A stretch of DNA of 24,632 nucleotides from CBFDCQ01 sp965603355 (GTDB lineage Bacteria > Hydrogenedentota > CAZGCA01 > CBFDCQ01), in NCBI GenBank assembly GCA_965603355.1, contig CBFDCQ010000047.1, forward strand, positions 1 to 24,632, in the 5' to 3' direction. The notes beneath the pieces were generated by a model. The model had not been told where the DNA came from. It made no database searches and worked only from the letters and a program-made list of their open reading frames with translations. Positions 23,339-24,632 of the stretch are shown in pieces. The position numbers and the translations under genes were made by a program. The first letter of the stretch is position 1. Each line of letters starts with the position of its first letter.

Positions 23339-24415
23339 TTACCGCCATCCGTACCCGTCACCGAGCCAGTCGTACTCGGCCGGGAAATACAGCCACCTGG
23401 GTTCATACTCCCAATCGCTCCCGTAACACCACGGGGGTATGTTGAACGCTTTGATCGTGTCAAACATATCGACGAAGAATCTCGTGTACGGGATTCTACC
23501 TCTTCGGTCAGGATACTTGATGAATTCAACGTGGCCGTCCATGTAGAGTATGTTTCCTCCCGCGGGAGCGTGGCTGAAATCCAAGAGGTCTGCGCGTACG
23601 GTATCGAACATAATGGGCAACTGTGACGCGCTGACTGCACTTCGTCCGGGATTGTTGATGTCCGTAATAAAGAACCGTTCAACGCCGTCGCGCAATCGGA
23701 ATATTGTGTCGCCGTCGCCCGTTCCCATAAACGCGAACTCCCACGGTAACTGGATATCTTCATCCATGAAACCAGACATATCCGGTGGGTAGTAGTACGT
23801 ACTGGCGCCCACGGTGTAGTCGGTGCCGAACATCATGTCGTCCAGCATGCTGAACAAGGCGAACGCCTGCATGTCGGTGTAAACAGCATACGGCAAATAG
23901 GTGTAACTCATCGAAAAGAGACAATCCGCGTCGTAACGGACGGTTGCCCTTGCGTCAACGATAGATAAGTCATACCCGTCCAGAAGAGGATCGGTTCCAA
24001 CCACGGGAGCGCGGTATTCCCTCTCGAAGGTTATGTCCTTGAAAAGGCTCTCCTTGTTCCTGTATTCCGCATCTGAAGGGCATGCAAACACGAGAAGATC
24101 GTTCATGTACTCAGGGAATATTGCATTCGCGTCCATCATATAATTGTTCCGAGTGAAGATCGGGTAAACTGGGGCCCTGACATCTGTGATGACTATGTTG
24201 TTATCGCCCGGCGGGAACCTGCCGTCCCATTCGCTGGCATACATTGTAAGGGTTAGAAATATTTGGCGAAGATTGCTGGCGCACGACATGCGTCTCGCAG
24301 CTTCCTGCGCTCGACTCAGCGCCGGCATGAGCATCGTGGCCAGAATACCTATGATAGTGACAACCACCATAAGCTCGATCAGCGTAAACCCAAACCGCTC
24401 TCTGCCAGACTTCAT
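23339..24415 (-). CDS. Pseudopilin-like protein with prepilin N-terminus and H-X9/10-DG C-terminus
   Basis: This 358-residue protein begins MKSGRERFGFTLIELMVVV, a standard type II secretion/type IV pilin signal with cleavage after Gly9 and the conserved Glu at +5. The hydrophobic helix and ARRMSCASNLRQI follow, and the C-terminal signature HAPAGGNILYMDGHVEF is present. Proteins of this class are numerous in Planctomycetes, Lentisphaerae and relatives, with unclear roles, perhaps in secretion or surface assembly. No secretion ATPase is in the window. ATG 24415 follows GGGGGG. It is 111 bases upstream of the cysteine-rich protein and 15 bases downstream of the 37-codon ORF. Confidence 0.88.
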   Translation of the reverse strand: MKSGRERFGFTLIELMVVVTIIGILATMLMPALSRAQEAARRMSCASNLRQIFLTLTMYASEWDGRFPPGDNNIVITDVRAPVYPIFTRNNYMMDANAIFPEYMNDLLVFACPSDAEYRNKESLFKDITFEREYRAPVVGTDPLLDGYDLSIVDARATVRYDADCLFSMSYTYLPYAVYTDMQAFALFSMLDDMMFGTDYTVGASTYYYPPDMSGFMDEDIQLPWEFAFMGTGDGDTIFRLRDGVERFFITDINNPGRSAVSASQLPIMFDTVRADLLDFSHAPAGGNILYMDGHVEFIKYPDRRGRIPYTRFFVDMFDTIKAFNIPPWCYGSDWEYEPRWLYFPAEYDWLGDGYGWR

Positions 24416-24430
24416 TCTGATCGCCCCCCT

Positions 24431-24544
24431 TCAAATAGTACCCTCTATTAACGCGCGTTCCCTCTTGACATTGTTCATGCCAGGAGCTTCCATTTCCTCA
24501 TAATGCGGAATCTGCTTGTCATACTTATGCACATAGCCTATCAT
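24431..24544 (-). CDS. Possible 37-residue small protein upstream of the pseudopilin
   Basis: A short frame begins ATG ATA GGC at 24544 and ends TGA at 24431, encoding MIGYVHKYDKQIPHYEEM and so on, ending RALIEGTI. GGAGG lies at the ideal distance before the ATG, and the stop is 15 bases before the pseudopilin start. The peptide is hydrophilic and has no membrane helix. It could be a real small protein or a leader cistron of the pseudopilin. A TTGACA at 24560-24555 with a poor -10 would start transcription inside it, which argues somewhat against it. I do not recognise a family. Confidence 0.4.
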   Translation of the reverse strand: MIGYVHKYDKQIPHYEEMEAPGMNNVKRERALIEGTI

Positions 24545-24579
24545 AAAACCTCCATTCTGTCAATAAATAAGGGGCTCCC

Positions 24580-24632
24580 TGTCATAACTCCGTGATAATG
24601 TCCTCTTGTGAGCTCGATAGAAATGTCCTCTA
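24580..24632. repeat. Right terminal inverted repeat of an insertion sequence
   Basis: TGTCATAACTC begins at 24580, and the rest is the reverse complement of 1-51 with seven differences. It also carries two AATGTCCTC units. The element body would lie beyond the right edge. The differences from the left copy suggest the two ends are the left and right ends of the same IS type, rather than two copies of one end. Confidence 0.8.

Noticed and set aside
1..24632. CRISPR array, prophage or defence island
   Set aside because: No regularly spaced direct repeats, no phage structural or integrase genes and no restriction, toxin or nuclease genes were seen.

Overview
The window looks like a complete metagenomic contig from an uncultured Gram-negative bacterium. 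The evidence for lineage is circumstantial: two pseudopilin-type proteins with an H-X9/10-DG C-terminal motif, an AsmA-family envelope protein, three-BON-domain and TPR exported proteins, and a dispersed GGCGGGCA-TCC-TGCCCGCC palindrome. This combination is typical of Planctomycetes, Lentisphaerae, Hydrogenedentes and similar lineages. I cannot fix the phylum. GC is moderately high, and the promoters I can see are sigma70-like with 17-18 bp spacers. No rRNA, tRNA or CRISPR array was found.

Both ends of the window (1-51 and 24580-24632) are halves of one imperfect inverted repeat (44 of 51 positions identical, tips TGTCATAACTC). They look like the outward ends of two insertion-sequence copies whose bodies lie off the window, so the 24.5 kb between them is an IS-flanked chromosomal segment.

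Layout. (1) 68-2908, plus: own promoter and a GT39-type polyprenyl-phosphate-sugar glycosyltransferase with a very large exported C-terminal region. (2) 2942-5722, minus: a divergent M24 peptidase-like protein, a degenerate pseudopilin-like protein and a TerB-like protein. A promoter-rich divergent region (5723-6133) follows. (3) 5892-9335, plus: a PHP phosphoesterase, a GH4 phospho-glycosidase and a three-BON protein joined by stop/start overlaps, then acylphosphatase. (4) 9336-9867: a gene-free stretch with a near-consensus promoter and an intrinsic terminator about 345 bp apart, which is the best candidate for an undescribed RNA. (5) 9868-12046, plus: a small membrane protein, a ComF-type phosphoribosyltransferase and an unrecognised tail-anchored protein. 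(6) 12106-17730, minus: an envelope operon of TPR lipoprotein-like or exported protein, RmlD-type reductase, UbiA-type decaprenyl-phosphate phosphoribosyltransferase and AsmA-like protein. (7) 17870-24544, minus: a 37-codon small ORF, a canonical pseudopilin, a cysteine-rich zinc/membrane protein, YjbQ, a DUF6485 protein, a DctA/GltP-type symporter, CstA and a radical SAM/SPASM protein, tightly packed from YjbQ onwards.

Functionally, the window is dominated by envelope glycan building (GT39, UbiA, RmlD, AsmA), carbon scavenging (GH4, PHP, CstA, dicarboxylate/amino-acid symporter) and pseudopilin-type surface proteins. No defence, toxin or conjugation system was recognised. The most interesting items are the unassigned transcript at 9452-9797, the IS-end structure, the PHP-GH4-BON overlap chain, the GT39 extension and two short ORFs with strong ribosome binding sites.
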